64,000 nucleotides of DNA from Punica granatum. Lineage: Eukaryota; Streptophyta; Magnoliopsida; Myrtales; Lythraceae. The notes under the pieces were generated by a model. The model was not told the DNA's origin and made no database searches. It saw only the letters and a list, made by a program, of their open reading frames with translations. Shown here piece by piece: positions 45,524 through 58,505 of the stretch (position 1 is the stretch's first letter; each line of letters opens with the position of its first letter). A program made the translations under genes and the position numbers. The stretch spans positions 16,463,699 through 16,527,698 of the forward strand of contig NC_045127.1 of the NCBI RefSeq assembly GCF_007655135.1. Reading direction: 5' to 3'.

Positions 45524-48500
45524 GAGTGAGACAGGTCAGCATGCCCCGTGTCCCTCCATATCCCCATTTCTGCTTCTCCTCTCTCTTCCCCTGGTTTCCT
45601 CTCTCATCTCTCTAACGCGCTCTTCATGGCTGGCCATCGCATCTGCCAACCACGCCCTTGCCCCATTCTAACGTCATTGGCTCCTTTCTCCAACAATGGT
45701 AGGGTGGTTGGTGGAGGTGCCACACCCTCCGACCGCACCATCCGACCGCACCATTTGAGCTGAAACACAGATACAGGAGACGTCACTCAAAATATATTTG
45801 CATTCATGTGCACTGTTGAAGCACCATAAGATTTCACTTGAATTGATTGAAATATAGAGGAGAATGTAAATCTGCCTCTTTATGCATTAACTCATGGCAG
45901 TTAGCTTAGCCATGAAAATTTTCACAAGCAATGATGATGACATTAGCTTCACAATAACTTCTGATAGTCTTCAGTGACATGTTCATTGATATAACTTGGA
46001 TATGTCAATTTGTGTTCCCAGTTATCTGTGTGATGTAAGGAAGTTGATTAAGTTTCCTCCTGTAGGTTGCAGAATCCAAATTGGCCAAGTTTGTTGAAGA
46101 TATTATCGTCCCACCGAGAATGGTAGACATTATTGTTGATGGGGAGGTAATATGTTTCTTCCTTTCTTTCTCAATTTCATAAATAAAATGATTCTAGTGG
46201 TGATTTTGAGTTTGTCCATTTGCTACATCATGTGCTTCTCCCTTTACATGTCGTAATTAGATCCTACGCAGCAGAAAACTACCAGCATGATGGAGTTTGA
46301 TTTGCACATGGAGTGGAACTGATTCAGCTGGGAATCTGCATTCCACTCACTTGTGAACCCATATAGACGTCTGGACAATTTAAAAATATTCTTTTTACTC
46401 ATTAAGGGAATGGTGGTTCTATGCTACTGAATTTACTAAAGGAATTTCCTCCTATGTATTATTACCGGATAAATGGAAATTTTTAAATTTTTTACGTTCT
46501 TTTTGTTTCCAAGTGATATTTCTGAGGTATGGTTATTGAATTATACAGGTGAATGATGAATTCTTGAGAACTCTTGAGATCTTAAGTAAGAAGGTGAAGT
46601 TCATTGAAGTTGATCCCATGGCGAAAACTTCCAAAGCTCTGAAAGATGTTCAGCCTGAGCTTGAAAAGTTGAGGCAGAAAGCAGTTTCAAAGGTTATTAA
46701 GATTTTTTTGATGATTCTGATGTAAATTTTTGCCAACTCATCTAGGAGAGAGCAAAATTCTTCTCTAATCTTCAGCATTGCATGTTTCTAGACATCTTCC
46801 AGGCTTCTTTGTGTATTTATCTCTAGTCCCTTTTGTTCCTCTTATATTTCTCAAATATCGTGTAAAGAATATTTTCACTACTAAATTTGGTTTCCCTAGG
46901 TTTTGTGGCCAGTATCTGAAATTTCAAATCAAGAATTGACTCTCATCATCATGCTTTTTGTGATACTTCATACTAGATTTATAAAAATGCAACCAAACTA
47001 AGCTCCCAACATTTTTGGGTTAATAGAAGCCTGCAGTCCATTTTGATAAGTTGAAGCCCGCATTTCTTTTTTGATGAGTAGAATCCCCTATTTTGTATAT
47101 TTATTAGCCTTTTGCAGATGAGGATCTTCTGAGAATCTACTTTTTATTGTATTAGGTCTTTGAATTCATTGTTCAGAAGCTTTATGCGCTGAGAAAGCCC
47201 AAGACAAATATTCAGATCCTTCAACAGAGTGTCCTTCTAAAGTACAAGTGAGTTGTTTTTAATTTGTTATAGAATTGAATCATAACTTGATCCCTCTAAT
47301 GTATGCGAACTTTTGGTTTTCTGCTTTACCTAATTTTCAAATATAATGGGGAAAGTTTGATTAGCTTTTATATTATTGACTGATTTTAGGTGGTAATCTT
47401 ATCGTTTTTGTTATCGGCCAACCTAGCAAGATTCTCTACTATATGGCTATAGTAAATTTTGATAGTCTACATTATCTTCTTTTTTTGTTTTGATCTGCTA
47501 CAAGTGTTGGAGTTAGCATATAAATTCACATATCTGTACTGCTATGTGACAAATTGGTGTCCCCTGTTAAAAGTTCATTACAGTTCCCCAAAAAAACCCT
47601 TCATTTTTTACTCACGACTCTCTCAGAGTTATTCCCATAACTTTTCCGCTCTCTCCGCTGTCCTCACACTTCACTCATGTTCAGCCATTACTCCTCTTTT
47701 TCTTTGTTTTCGGGTGTGAAGACTTCTAACTTTTTGCATTTGCTGTTTCGCCTTTTAGCCCTCTGAAGTTTATTTTTCTTCCATTCAGTCAATTTATAGA
47801 CAGTGTCCATGTCGTGCATATGCGCGGAAGTCAGGATATCTGACGACTGCATCTTGTGAAACAACAAGAACACATGATTCCTGAGGTTTATGGTGTAAAT
47901 GGACATCATGGCATACATGGATGTATTGAATCCATTTTTTTTTTCCATAAATAATTTGTGGTGTCACTTTTTGTGGGGCTAATTAGATCAGCAGAGATGC
48001 TAATTGGCATCTTCGAAGTCTTCGTTTGGTGGTACATGTAGAATTTATCACTATAATCTGTTAGCATGCTAACCTTTTTAGCAGGAGTCAGAGCAGATTC
48101 ACCGAAGCATCTCATTGAGGTTTTAAACTTTAGCCTTAAGACATTAATAAAACTAGGGTATAGCTAGGTTATTATGAAGTCAACTCAAATGTCATTAGCT
48201 GGTTTCCCCTTTTGAAATCTTGGGCTTTGTCCTTGAGCGAGGACTTTAGAGCCGCAGATTTTTGCTTCTAAAGATTAAAATTGTTTGAGGAGAAACTAAC
48301 CAGATTGATATGATCCTTCTTGTCTATAGAAGAACACTTTATTGGTGAATGGGCTATGCACATTGCAATTCTTTCAGGAAACTGATGATGGACTCAAATT
48401 CCACCTTTTGAAATTTAATGGGCATTGAACAATATATTCAGCAGTGGAGTCGTGGTTGATTTTGTGACTTCCTGTGTAAAATAATAAGGTATATGGTTGT

Positions 48501-51500
48501 GACTGACCTAGAGGAGGTTGAGATGTATAGAAGATAGTTATCTGAAAGTTTGGAATATGATAAGTGAGGGCCTTAGTAGTCAACAGGCAGACTCTGCCTC
48601 ATGTGGGGCCTTTGTCAGGAAGAAAAGTACTTCAGAGTTCCAAATATCCTAAGATATAAATTTGGATTGTGAAGTTTTAGTTGATACAAGAATAGTTATT
48701 TATGATTTTCTATGCATGATAATCTTTGACGGGGTGATGAGACACTGCTCTCAATTAAGCTTTTTCTCTGTGGACACTAGTTAAGTCTACCTTGATACAT
48801 CTTCATGGATTTATTTTGTGGGTTATCCAACTGCATATTTGTATGATCAATTTGTTTAGCACATGAACTCGTAAAAATTATATGTTCCAGGCGTGGGAAA
48901 TAGCTATTGAGCTGGTCCTTCGTCAAATAGAAAAACTATTGTGTTTATATTTTTTAATTATTGTGATCTTATTTAGTGGTACCTGATCTTGACATGTTTG
49001 TTATAGGTATGTAATCTCTTTCCTAAAGGAACATGGCAAGGAGGTCTACCAAGAGGTTCGTGCCGCATATATAGACACAATGAACAAGGTGAATGACCTT
49101 AAAGTATCAAAAATATTGGTCTGTGAACCGCCATATTTGACTATTCCATAGTAGGCCAGTTACTTTACTCTGCAGAGGAGAGAATATAATTGTTTTGACT
49201 ATGATATCTCTTCCTTTCTTAAGTAAGCATCAAACTTCATTGCACAAACCAGGTTAATTAGCATATCGGTGCTATTAAAATCGTGATGTAACTTTTACAG
49301 GCTAAGCCAGCTTCTCTCATGTCAATGCAACATATGAACAAAAATGACGGTGTCTTTACTCTGTATGTGGTGTTGAATACCATGATCCGTGGTCATAGAA
49401 ATTTATTTGCGCAACTTTTGTTATTTTTAATCCTAATATTTGTTTGCTTCTAGTCAAACTTGGATCCTGTCAATTGGCCTTTTTAATGTACAAACATATA
49501 CAATCTGATGGTTTTATAGGTTTTAAGTGCACATTTCCGTGCTTATATTCAAGCCTTGGAAAAATTGCAATTAGACATTGCCACGTCTACCGATCTGATT
49601 GGTGTGGAGGCAAGAAGCATGAGTCTATTTTCAAGCAGAAGGGAAACATTGAAGAACCGGTCTGCTGTTTATGCTCTGGGAGATAGGATTAACATTTTGA
49701 AGGTACAATTATCTATGCTTGTGAAATAGGACATGGTCTTCTATATCATATATAAGATTTTCATTCAGTTGTTTCTTCAGTACATGAGAGAGTTATGCAC
49801 TATTTGGTCTGTCGTTTAGTTAATTTAAAAGCCAAATTGTTTAGCTGAAAAGTTTGGATGCCCCATCTCATGGTCTTCAGCATGCTTCTCTTGTTAACTT
49901 CTGCTTGATAACTAAGGAATATTTCTTCTGGATTATGACCGGAAATGACTGATATCCTGTGTTGGAAGCAGCGTATGTTTCTCTGAAAACTTAAATTTGC
50001 ATGTGCTGCTTGAACACTTTTGGCGAAGTTATTTCACTTGAGTATGCCTTGAATTTATAACTTGACCTTGTCTTGGTAGATAGCATTTTCTTGGGACTTC
50101 TGTCATGAGAATGTATACAGGAGTCCAGAGATTAAATGCCAAAACAGTGAAGCAACTTTTGTAACAAGAGACAACTACAGTGGGTAAACCAAAACTTTTG
50201 CAGGATAAGTTAAAGGATGTTTTCGTCTATCGTTGTGTGAGAGAGAACTTTTTTTTTATCATGTTGATGGATAATATATCGTGCAAACTGCCATTTCTTA
50301 TAATTTTTCATATTTAACGGTTTAAGTTCTAAACTTAGTGGTGGCACATTCATCTATTGCTTTTTTCCAAGCCACTATTTTAACGCTTGTTATCTTGGGC
50401 TTTTCGGATTTTTGTGCTCAATAAACTGAATTGAAAGAAACGTCTGGAAGTAATTGTAGTGGATTATGTTAAAACTGACTGAAAAGGATCTCTGAAGAAA
50501 TAAAGTAGATTTCCTTCTCAATGAATTTTTCCCGGTTTTTACTATTAACTGCATTGATTTGTGATGCTTGGTATCTCATGCTGCAATATTTTGGTTTCCC
50601 CACCATGATTTTATCATGGGAGCAGATTGAAAAAGTATGTAGCCACTAGCCGTTACTCTCAATCTTCATGCTTACCCTAATGCATGAGATCAAGGATTAA
50701 AAAAACAAGAATAAAGTTTTATGCAATTGCTTCATGGATTATGCTGAACTATCTAGTGTTTAGATTTTTCTGTGGATTAGTAGTTTTTAGAGTTAATTAC
50801 TTCCATCAAAAGAAATTTTCATATTACATTCAATAAGGGAAGCTACTTTTTGTTTCTATATTGATGATTGTGACCATCATTAATCCAAATTCATGACTGT
50901 CGTAAATTCTATCCCCCCTTCCATTCATTTCTGTTCTCTCTTCGAAGTGAGCTAATGAAGATCATTTTCTTCATGGTAACATGGTTTCAGGAGATCGATC
51001 AACCTGCATTGATTCCGCATATAGCTGAAGCGAGTTCAGCCAAGTATCCCTATGAAGTCCTCTTCAGAAGCTTGCACAAACTGCTTATGGATACTGCTAC
51101 TTCCGAGTACTTAGCAAGATTCTGAACTTGAACTTTATTTTTTATTTGTACTTGTAATGTTCTTTTTTTTATTTTAATAATTTTGTGCAGGTATCTCTTT
51201 TGCGATGATTTCTTCGGAGAAGAGTCCATATTTTTTGACATTTTTGCAGGTTAGTGCAACAGACCTTTTTTTTTTATTTTCTTTGTAGCAAACAAAATAT
51301 ATATTTCCTGATTTCTACGTTGTGAAACCCTTTTCACTTTCAGTTATTCCTATTTACATAATGTACAACATTCATATTTATTTTGTGCAGCATGAGAAAC
51401 AGTGAGTGTGATCCTTGAATTTATAGAGATTTTTCCATTAATTGATGGTATGATATATTTCGCGGTACCAGAATTGATTTCTCATGTCATCTTTTTATGT

Positions 51501-54168
51501 AATCAGGTCCATTTGCTGTCATCGATGAACATTTGAATGCTATACTTCCTAACTGTTATGATGCTATAGGCCTGATGCTTATGATACTAATCACACACCA
51601 GCACCAGGTAAAACTTACTAATTCTTTGCTGTCAAATGATGACACTAATAAACATTCGTTCATCTGAAAAGCTTGACTTCTCTCGAGCATTACTTCCCTC
51701 TTGATTCCATGTATTGGGCCTTTAGGATTTTTCCATCCTATACTTGAGCATTGCTCAATAATTTATAAATCATGCATTCGTGGACCACGTTCAGGATTCC
51801 ACGTTGAAAGTTGACAGATTCATCTAGAAAGTGCTATTTTGTTTTTTTCATTAAATTGCTTGGATTTCCAAACTGGGAGTGCTCGGTTTCGCAGATTTTG
51901 ACTTAAACCGTAACCAAAACATGAATACGGTTTTATGAAAATTAAAAACCATATCCATATCCAAACCATATTTCGAAAAATTTAAATCAAACCATAAAAT
52001 TCAGTTTTTTCGGTTTGGTTAACCACGTAATCGCATCTTCTACATAAATTCGATAACTCCTTCAATCATCCATAATAGTCCATCAACACCATAGCAAAAT
52101 ACACATACAAAATAACCCATCGTATAAAACAACCCATCGCTAAGCTACAATTCTAAATCAAAAGTAAAATGCCTTCCATGATAAAGATTGAGGCAGAAGC
52201 TTGAGCAGTGAGGTTGAGTGGGAGATTGTGAGCGGGCGGGTGTGAGGTTGGGCTGAAGACATAAACTGTGGCCTTAGGTCCAATTGAAGAAAAAATCAAC
52301 ACATATATAACATCCAGTTTGGTTTGGTTATTTTTCGGTTTTTCACTCTAAAAACCGAAAACCACACCACATCCAGAATTTTCAAGATAAACCTCCCACT
52401 AACCTAACCGAACTGGATGTTATATATGTGTTGAATTTTTCTTCATTTGGACCTAAAGCCACAGTTTTTGTCTTCAGCCCAACATCACACCCACTTGCTC
52501 ACAATCTCCCACTCAACCTCACTGCTCAAGCTTCTGCCTCAATCACCAGATATTCGGATACCCAGATATTTGGTTTGGATTCGGTTCAGTTTTTCTGTTT
52601 TCCGGATGTTTTTGAGCAGCCCTAGTCCAAACTTCAAACAGCTTCCTGTTCTAGTTAGGAATATGGTCGTTTAATTTTGGGGGAGGAAGCTTGGCTCAAA
52701 GCAAGCTTGGCTCATCTAATTTAATCCTAGCCTCGTGTAAATTTAATGTTGTGCCTAATGATTGTTTCTGTAATGCTTTATCATTTCAGCTTACCATGTC
52801 CAGACGAAGAATTCCTTGCCTAGACTCGTATTTGGACAAGGTCGGTATCTTCAATCGAGTCCCCTTTGTTTCTTTTTTGAGCTAAGTTATGTCTCTTGTC
52901 ATGCTGATGACTGAGATGGACAGGTCAATATATCCCTATGGCCGCGGTTTAAAATGGTATTCGATTTGCACCTCAGTAGCCTCCGAAACGCTAATGTGAA
53001 GATGCTGTGGGAAGATGACATCCATCCTCACTATGTGATGAGGCGTTATGCTGAGTTTACTGCATCCCTCATTCAGTTAAATGTTGAGCATGGAGATGGT
53101 CAGGTTAGGACTATGTTTTTAAATCAAAAATATTTTATCATGTGTTTGGAGATTCATATATTCAGGGTTTGGATGTTTTGCAGCTTGAGTTGAACTTAGA
53201 AAGGCTGAGAATGGCTGTGGATGATTTGCTCGTGAAGCTCGCTAAAATGTTCCCAAAGCCAAAACAACAGATTGGGTTTCTCATAAACAACTATGATGTG
53301 GCAATTGCTGTTCTTAAGGTAAGGCCCATCCAATACTGCACTGGGACGGTATGATCTTATGATTATGCTTGTTGACTTTATTTCATGATTCAGGAAGCTG
53401 GGTCCGATGGTGGGAAGATTCAAATGCATTTTGAGGAATCGCTGAAAAGTAATACTGCACTATTTGTGGTATGCAATTCTTAGACTATAATCAACCAAGT
53501 GATTAAATAATCTTAGATACGTGACTAGAAACAAAGGTTTGGCAATGCATCTCATCTTTCTGTCCTGCAGGAAGAACTGCTTCTCGAGCATTTCAGTGAC
53601 CTAATCAAATTCGTGAAGACCCGTGCCTGTAAGTATTATAGGAATCTTTCTTTTTGTTCATCTCAATTGATGAGGAATTTTTTAAGGAGCCAATGGGATC
53701 AGGTAGATCATGCCCTGTTCTGGCTTTTAGAAAAGAGAAAAAGGTCCCTGTGAGATCAAACTATGAAGGGGAGGAATTCCCGAATTATCTGAAACCGTAC
53801 AAGCTATTGCTCGATGAAGGATCTAACTGTAATTTGTGTTTTGTTTTTCCCTAATTCCATCAGCCGAGGATCCCAGTTCTCCATCCGATCGGGCTGTGAC
53901 AATTGCAGAGGTCGAGCCACTAGTGAAGGACTTTGCCAACCGATGGAAAGCAGCGATAGAGCTGATGCACAAAGACGTGATAACTTCCTTCAGCAATTTC
54001 CTGTGCGGTATGGATATCCTGAGAGCTGCACTGACTCAGTTGCTGCTCTATTACACCAGACTCTCGGACTGCATAAAGAGGATCCCCGGTGGTTCCGTCC
54101 TCAACAAGGATCTCGTTTCCATCTCCTCGATCATGTACGAGATCAGGAAATACTCAAGGACATTCTAA
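38622..54168 (+). CDS. VPS52: VPS52, subunit of the GARP/EARP vesicle tethering complex
   Basis: Twenty coding exons, all with matching phases: 38622-38642, 38980-39074, 39325-39382, 40626-40721, 43453-43554, 44672-44755, 46066-46146, 46549-46692, 47156-47247, 49007-49088, 49520-49702, 50991-51106, 51191-51249, 51507-51607, 52790-52840, 52924-53103, 53184-53318, 53394-53468, 53571-53628 and 53864-54168. They give 705 aa, the family's normal plant length. Readable conserved stretches include LHDQIRECDGILSQMETLL, KFVEDIIVPPRMVDIIVDG, SRRETLKNRSAVYALGDR and VMRRYAEFTASL. The N-terminal ~180 residues are helical and coiled-coil-like; the rest is the Vps52/Sac2 domain. GARP (VPS51-54) tethers endosome-derived vesicles at the trans-Golgi network; the Arabidopsis orthologue (POK) is needed for pollen tube growth. 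The first coding exon is only 21 nt. Intron 14 holds a hAT-like element. Confidence 0.96.
40722..43452 (+). other. VPS52 intron 4 (2.7 kb)
   Basis: Longest intron of the gene. AT-rich, no supported gene inside. The frame at 42982-43179 is not conserved-looking. Confidence 0.6.
44756..46065 (+). other. VPS52 intron 6 with (GA)n tracts and a GC-richer insert
   Basis: (GA)n runs at 44873-44896 and 45460-45514 bracket a stretch whose GC-richer part (about 45275-45460, GGCAGTGGCTCAACGCTGG) is unlike the rest of the intron and may be an old insertion. Frames at 45548-45786 on both strands are not supported as genes. Confidence 0.45.
47248..49006 (+). other. VPS52 intron 9 (1.8 kb)
   Basis: Ordinary AT-rich intron. 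Several short frames on both strands (47459-48583) have no recognisable content. Confidence 0.6.
49703..50990 (+). other. VPS52 intron 11 (1.3 kb)
   Basis: Ordinary AT-rich intron; nothing recognised inside it. Confidence 0.6.
51874..52624. mobile_element. hAT-like element (751 bp) with a long internal hairpin, in VPS52 intron 14
   Basis: Left end TGGGAGTGCTCGGTTT, right end GAGCAGCCCTA (inverse TAGGGCTGCTC). Flanking 8-mers TTCCAAAC (51866-51873) and GTCCAAAC (52625-52632) match at 7 of 8. Inside, 52187-52320 and 52411-52543 are inverted copies of each other (about 133 bp each, 90-bp spacer). No transposase frame. The exons on both sides splice normally in my model. Confidence 0.7.
52187..52543. 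repeat. Long inverted repeat inside the intronic element
   Basis: The arm reading ATTGAGGCAGAAGCTTGAGC ... ACATCCAGTT is answered by AACTGGATGTTATATATGTG ... GCTTCTGCCTCAAT. Few mismatches are seen by eye (for example GAGCGGGCGGG against CACTTGCTC). Transcription of the intron would give a hairpin of about 130 bp. Confidence 0.8.
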
Positions 54169-57100
54169 CTTATCACATAAATATTGATAAGGATGGCACA
54201 TTACGTACCTTGCTGAGTACTCTCTCTCAGAAGTCGGAATTTTGGGGAAGTTCTGCACACGGGTTTTGATTGCATTTGTAAGTTCAATCGGTAGCTGTGT
54301 GTTGAATGCAGTAATAGTTGGCTCAAATAACAATTGGCTTAAATTCCTTGTCCAATGATCCCCTCTACTGGTAAGTCCAAAAGATTCACACATTTCCTCT
54401 GATTTAGTCAACTAATTCATCCCTAAAGCCGAAGGGGCTCTTCTGTCCGCCATGGAGATCTATCGATTGTGAAGCCGGTTTCACGGTCCTTCACGTATCA
54501 CAGGGATCATAAGCAACAGGAAGAGAACGTTTAATTTCTTATCTCTCGGCGGTCCACACCGAGCCTCTGGCTTAACATCTGAGCTGAAACGCAAACCAAC
54601 GAACCTCCATTAGACTGGACGTCTTAGTTGAGAAGGAGAAATTTGGAACGAAGGATTACAAGCTATGCAGTACAAATTCATTGATCTCATACTTCGAGTT
54701 CAAATAAATCTTTAACGCAAATTAAACAAGAAACAAAAGAAATTGCTCGTCAATTAGTCTTACTATAAATCTTAGCTGCCCAACCAATTAAGTGCTTAAT
54801 TGATTAAGCAGAAATCATTTCCTGGAGCAAGTATTGACAATTCGAAGTTTTTTTATGTTGTATTTACTGGAACACTCAACTATTTTCATTCCTTTTCATT
54901 TTAGGTCCAGCATTTTAACATTATATTTTTCTAATAATTATGGAAATAAAAAAACGAAATTAGAGGGGGAAAAAAAGAGACGCGGACGATTGCGGAGAGG
55001 GAGGCGTTGGCTGAGATTGAAGTCACCCCTGGCCAAAATCCCTTTTCTTTCTATTTAATCGAAGAGCGACGATTAAGAAAATTCTTATTACTAATATGCA
55101 TTTAACTTCCTCCTAATTTAAGTACCTTAAATTTATTGTTTTTACTCGGGTGAGCTTAAAGAAAAACACGTACTTTATTATTTTCCCTAAATAGAGTGGA
55201 AAGCGAAAGTTCTTACAAATTTAAGCATGTATTTTCAAAATTATCTTATTTGTAACTAGTTGTGTGTGTGTGTGTTTATTATTTTTTATTTTTATTTTTA
55301 TAAGTAACTAGTTGTGTGTTTAGTATTCTATTTTCCATTGCTTTTCAGGTAGTTTTTCGATAATTAAAAATAAGAAAGAAAAATAGCATTGAAAAAATAA
55401 TAAAAGAAAAACATACAGAATATGGGAGGAAGAAAATAGACAATCGGGCACAAGGCTGAGGGCAACGCGACTTAATCTATATGGTGGTGGCCATCGTTAG
55501 GCCCGAACCGATGTGATTTTGTCCTCCCTCTTTGCATTAGGACAACATAATTTACTTAAACATCTGAACTAAAAAATAATATGAGTTTAATTATTTTTAT
55601 TCAATTTACTTAATCTTTTCTAACGCTTTAAGCTGTTTATTTATTATCTATATTTTTTTTGACCCGTTCTTATTATATATATTACCAGATGTCATTTTAA
55701 ACACCTTCATTTATTTTATGTTATTAAGTTCCTTAGTAACGATCTATCTTTTCTCGGAATTTATCAATATTTTTTCAGATATTTCTTATAAAGTAATTTT
55801 TTTTACCAAATTAATGTATGCTACTCAAGTTAGAAAAAAAAATGAAGGATTACTAATGGTAAGATAAATTTTTAAAGCTTTAATTATTACATTTTTATGA
55901 CTACGATTTAAAAATTTATATTTTACAATTTAAATTGGTTTTTCTAAAAATAGTAACAAATTTTTTATTATAAAATTTACTCTTTGATAATCTTCAAGTT
56001 AAATATAAGAAAAAATGCTGAATTCATTCTATTAAGTTGACTCTAATAAAGTACATGATTTGCATAAAAATAAATCACTATATATATATATATATATTGT
56101 AGATAAAACTAGAAAAGATGAACAAATAAAATTACTTTAATATAAAATTAAGGTAACAAATTAGATTGCTTCTTTAGCTTTGAAATGGACTTTTCAATTT
56201 TCACCGTCAAGACTGTAACACTTATCGAGTTTCTAAATTCCACGTCTTCTAAACAACAATGAATCAGTCCCACAATTCAAACCATTGAACTTAAAATAAT
56301 AAAAATTTTCTTAACATTTTTATTACATTTACTTAGTCTTTGTATCAATTCATTGTGCGGTTTACTTTTCATATATCTTAATAGATACGTTATTTTTGAA
56401 AGCTGCACTTGTTTTATTATTATTAAAGCTCTTTTGCAAATAATCTATCCGTCAGTGTAATTTATCAATATGTTTCCTTAAATTTTTCTTTCAAAAAAAA
56501 TTTGTGCATCAAATTTAGAAATATTATGAGTTACTAATTGTAAGACAACTTTTGAAATTATGACATTTTTTTATGGATATGGTTTTATTGCAATTTATGG
56601 ATTATGAAATAATTTTTTATCCACTAAAAGTGAAAAGAATTAACTCGTTCAAACAAATTTAAGAGTAATGAAACTCGGTTGAACAACTATATATTTTGTC
56701 GTCAAAGATTATTAATTTTCTTCCGAAGTATTTCCTTTTTAATTTTATCCGGCACTTGTTAGTTTACTCCAAAATGCTAAGTTGATAACCGGCAATCTTG
56801 ACACAGATATATAAGAGAATAAAAAAAAGATAATCATAAAACTATTTCAACTAAAATATCATTATATCAATTGAAATATCATTATTTCTTGTAGTTAAGA
56901 GATTTGTTGAAGTTTTAGGTGTACTCGTTATGAAAGAATTACAAAAACCAATGAAGAAATCCAAAATGGTAAAATTTATTTAAGAAACAACAACCAAAGT
57001 CTAATTTTCGTAAAGATTCAAAACCATAAAATTTCTCTTAGAAGAATTAAAGTTGAACAGATGCTTAATTGATCGTGAATGCAAACTTTTACACACATAT

Positions 57101-57240
57101 CTAACTCTTATTTCCTATAATTGCTTGTTAATGCGTGTGACAACTTTGCGCTCCACAACGAAAAAACAATTGCGTTTGCAATTTCAACTGTAAAACAATA
57201 GCACTAACCAAATTGATTCTGTTAATTTTATTTAAGAAAC
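54169..57240. other. VPS52 3' UTR, then AT-rich intergenic DNA
   Basis: The first several hundred bases should be the VPS52 3' UTR (exact poly(A) site not clear; an AATAAA lies near 54702). From 54830 on it is AT-rich with a TG run at 55260-55275 and a TA run near 56082-56097. No gene recognised. Confidence 0.5.
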
Positions 57241-58091
57241 CAACCACAACTCACACCTCCTCCTCACATCTCCCTCTTACTTCCTATTTCCACTAAGTTA
57301 AGTGTTTTTCATGCTTGCAGGCACCATTTATGCCTTTTCACTCTTTTTTTTTTTAATAAAAAAAATTGATTTTATTTTTGTCCTGCAGATATGCCCTTTC
57401 TCCAAATAAGTGTTCCTTTTTAAGCCAGCCTACATCAGGACCCCTTCTTCGTCTTTCCCCCCGTTTCCCGCCAATTCAAAAGCACCACAACGCCTGTGAT
57501 CATTATCGTCAAATTCCATCGATCAGATCAATTTATGTGCCCGTGCCCGCTCCCTCTCCCTCAGAGACGCCTCCGTCATTATGCGTCGAGCCCAAAGCTT
57601 TGACCTACCATCTTCCCCGCCCTCATTTCTCGGACCTTTGCTACAGCCTTCATTTACATAATTACGTCCTCACTGTTCTGACATCTCACCAGTTTATTGC
57701 ACGTTGCTGCTCGATGACACTCACTGTTCTCCCTCTCCATCAGACGTCCTATATGCTATCTTGATGATGTTCTTAGTCTTCCTTATCATGTGCGGATTAA
57801 ACTTCGATAAAATGCCCCAACCATACGCTATGAATATTTATATCATGGTTTGGCCCTTCCATCCTTGATCTTCTGTTATTAAATATAAAATTGTCCAACA
57901 TTGACTTACTATTCTCAGAAAAGCTTACAACTCATTGCACTATGAATCTTTAATTTGAATTAATATCCTTTTTCTTTGGAAATTTTAGACATGATTATAA
58001 GCCAAAGTGACTGCGTTATGGCTTTCTTGTGCTGGTCATGTTGCATAATATATGGGTCCAGTGGAACCATTAGAACAAGAAGACCTAGCAT
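57241..58091. other. C-rich stretch without a supported gene
   Basis: A 132-codon frame (57366-57764, +) is rich in Pro, Ser and His. It has no recognisable domain and no matching splice structure. The base composition differs from the AT-rich flanks, so it may be a remnant of a transcribed sequence. Confidence 0.3.
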
Positions 58092-58097
58092 GCATGT

Positions 58098-58505
58098 GTC
58101 ACGAGCTTGCTATTTTATCTAGCGTTCCCTACCCGTGCGGCCCTAGAATTGCTATTCTAGGCAGCCTTTCCCTTCACAGAACTTCTAGAGAGAGAAACTA
58201 GAGAGAGAAGCTCTAGAGAATGATATTTGTATTCCTTTTTCAAGTGTATCTATAAATGAGAAGGTGGGGCCTTTATATAGGCACTCGGTATTTAATGTAC
58301 ATCAAACTACTTCTACCATCTACTGGTATAAATGCAATTATCCCAACTACCGACATTAATTACAGAAGACTCGGGAGACTTCTAGAAGGTTCGGGGACCG
58401 AGGCTCTCTAAAAGACTCCATCGCACGCATTCCCTATCAAACCTCAGTAACTTCGGGCTCTCTCGATTATCTTCATGGTTAGGAAGGTCCGTTTGTAACA
58501 CATGC
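58098..58505 (+). mobile_element. Candidate solo LTR of an LTR retrotransposon
   Basis: Begins TGTGTCACGAGC or TGTCACGAGC and ends TTTGTAACA. CATGCA lies before TGTGTCACG and again right after GTAACA, a possible 5-6-bp target duplication. A TATA motif (CTTTATATAGGC, about 58272) sits about 170 bp in, as in a U3/R arrangement. No reverse transcriptase or second LTR is in the window. The exact ends are uncertain by a few bases. Confidence 0.5.

Noticed and set aside
45548..45786. Frames on both strands in VPS52 intron 6
   Set aside because: Intronic C-rich sequence beside a GA microsatellite; no conserved protein features.
57366..57764. 132-codon + frame, C-rich
   Set aside because: No recognisable motif, no start context, isolated between AT-rich stretches; kept only as a described region.
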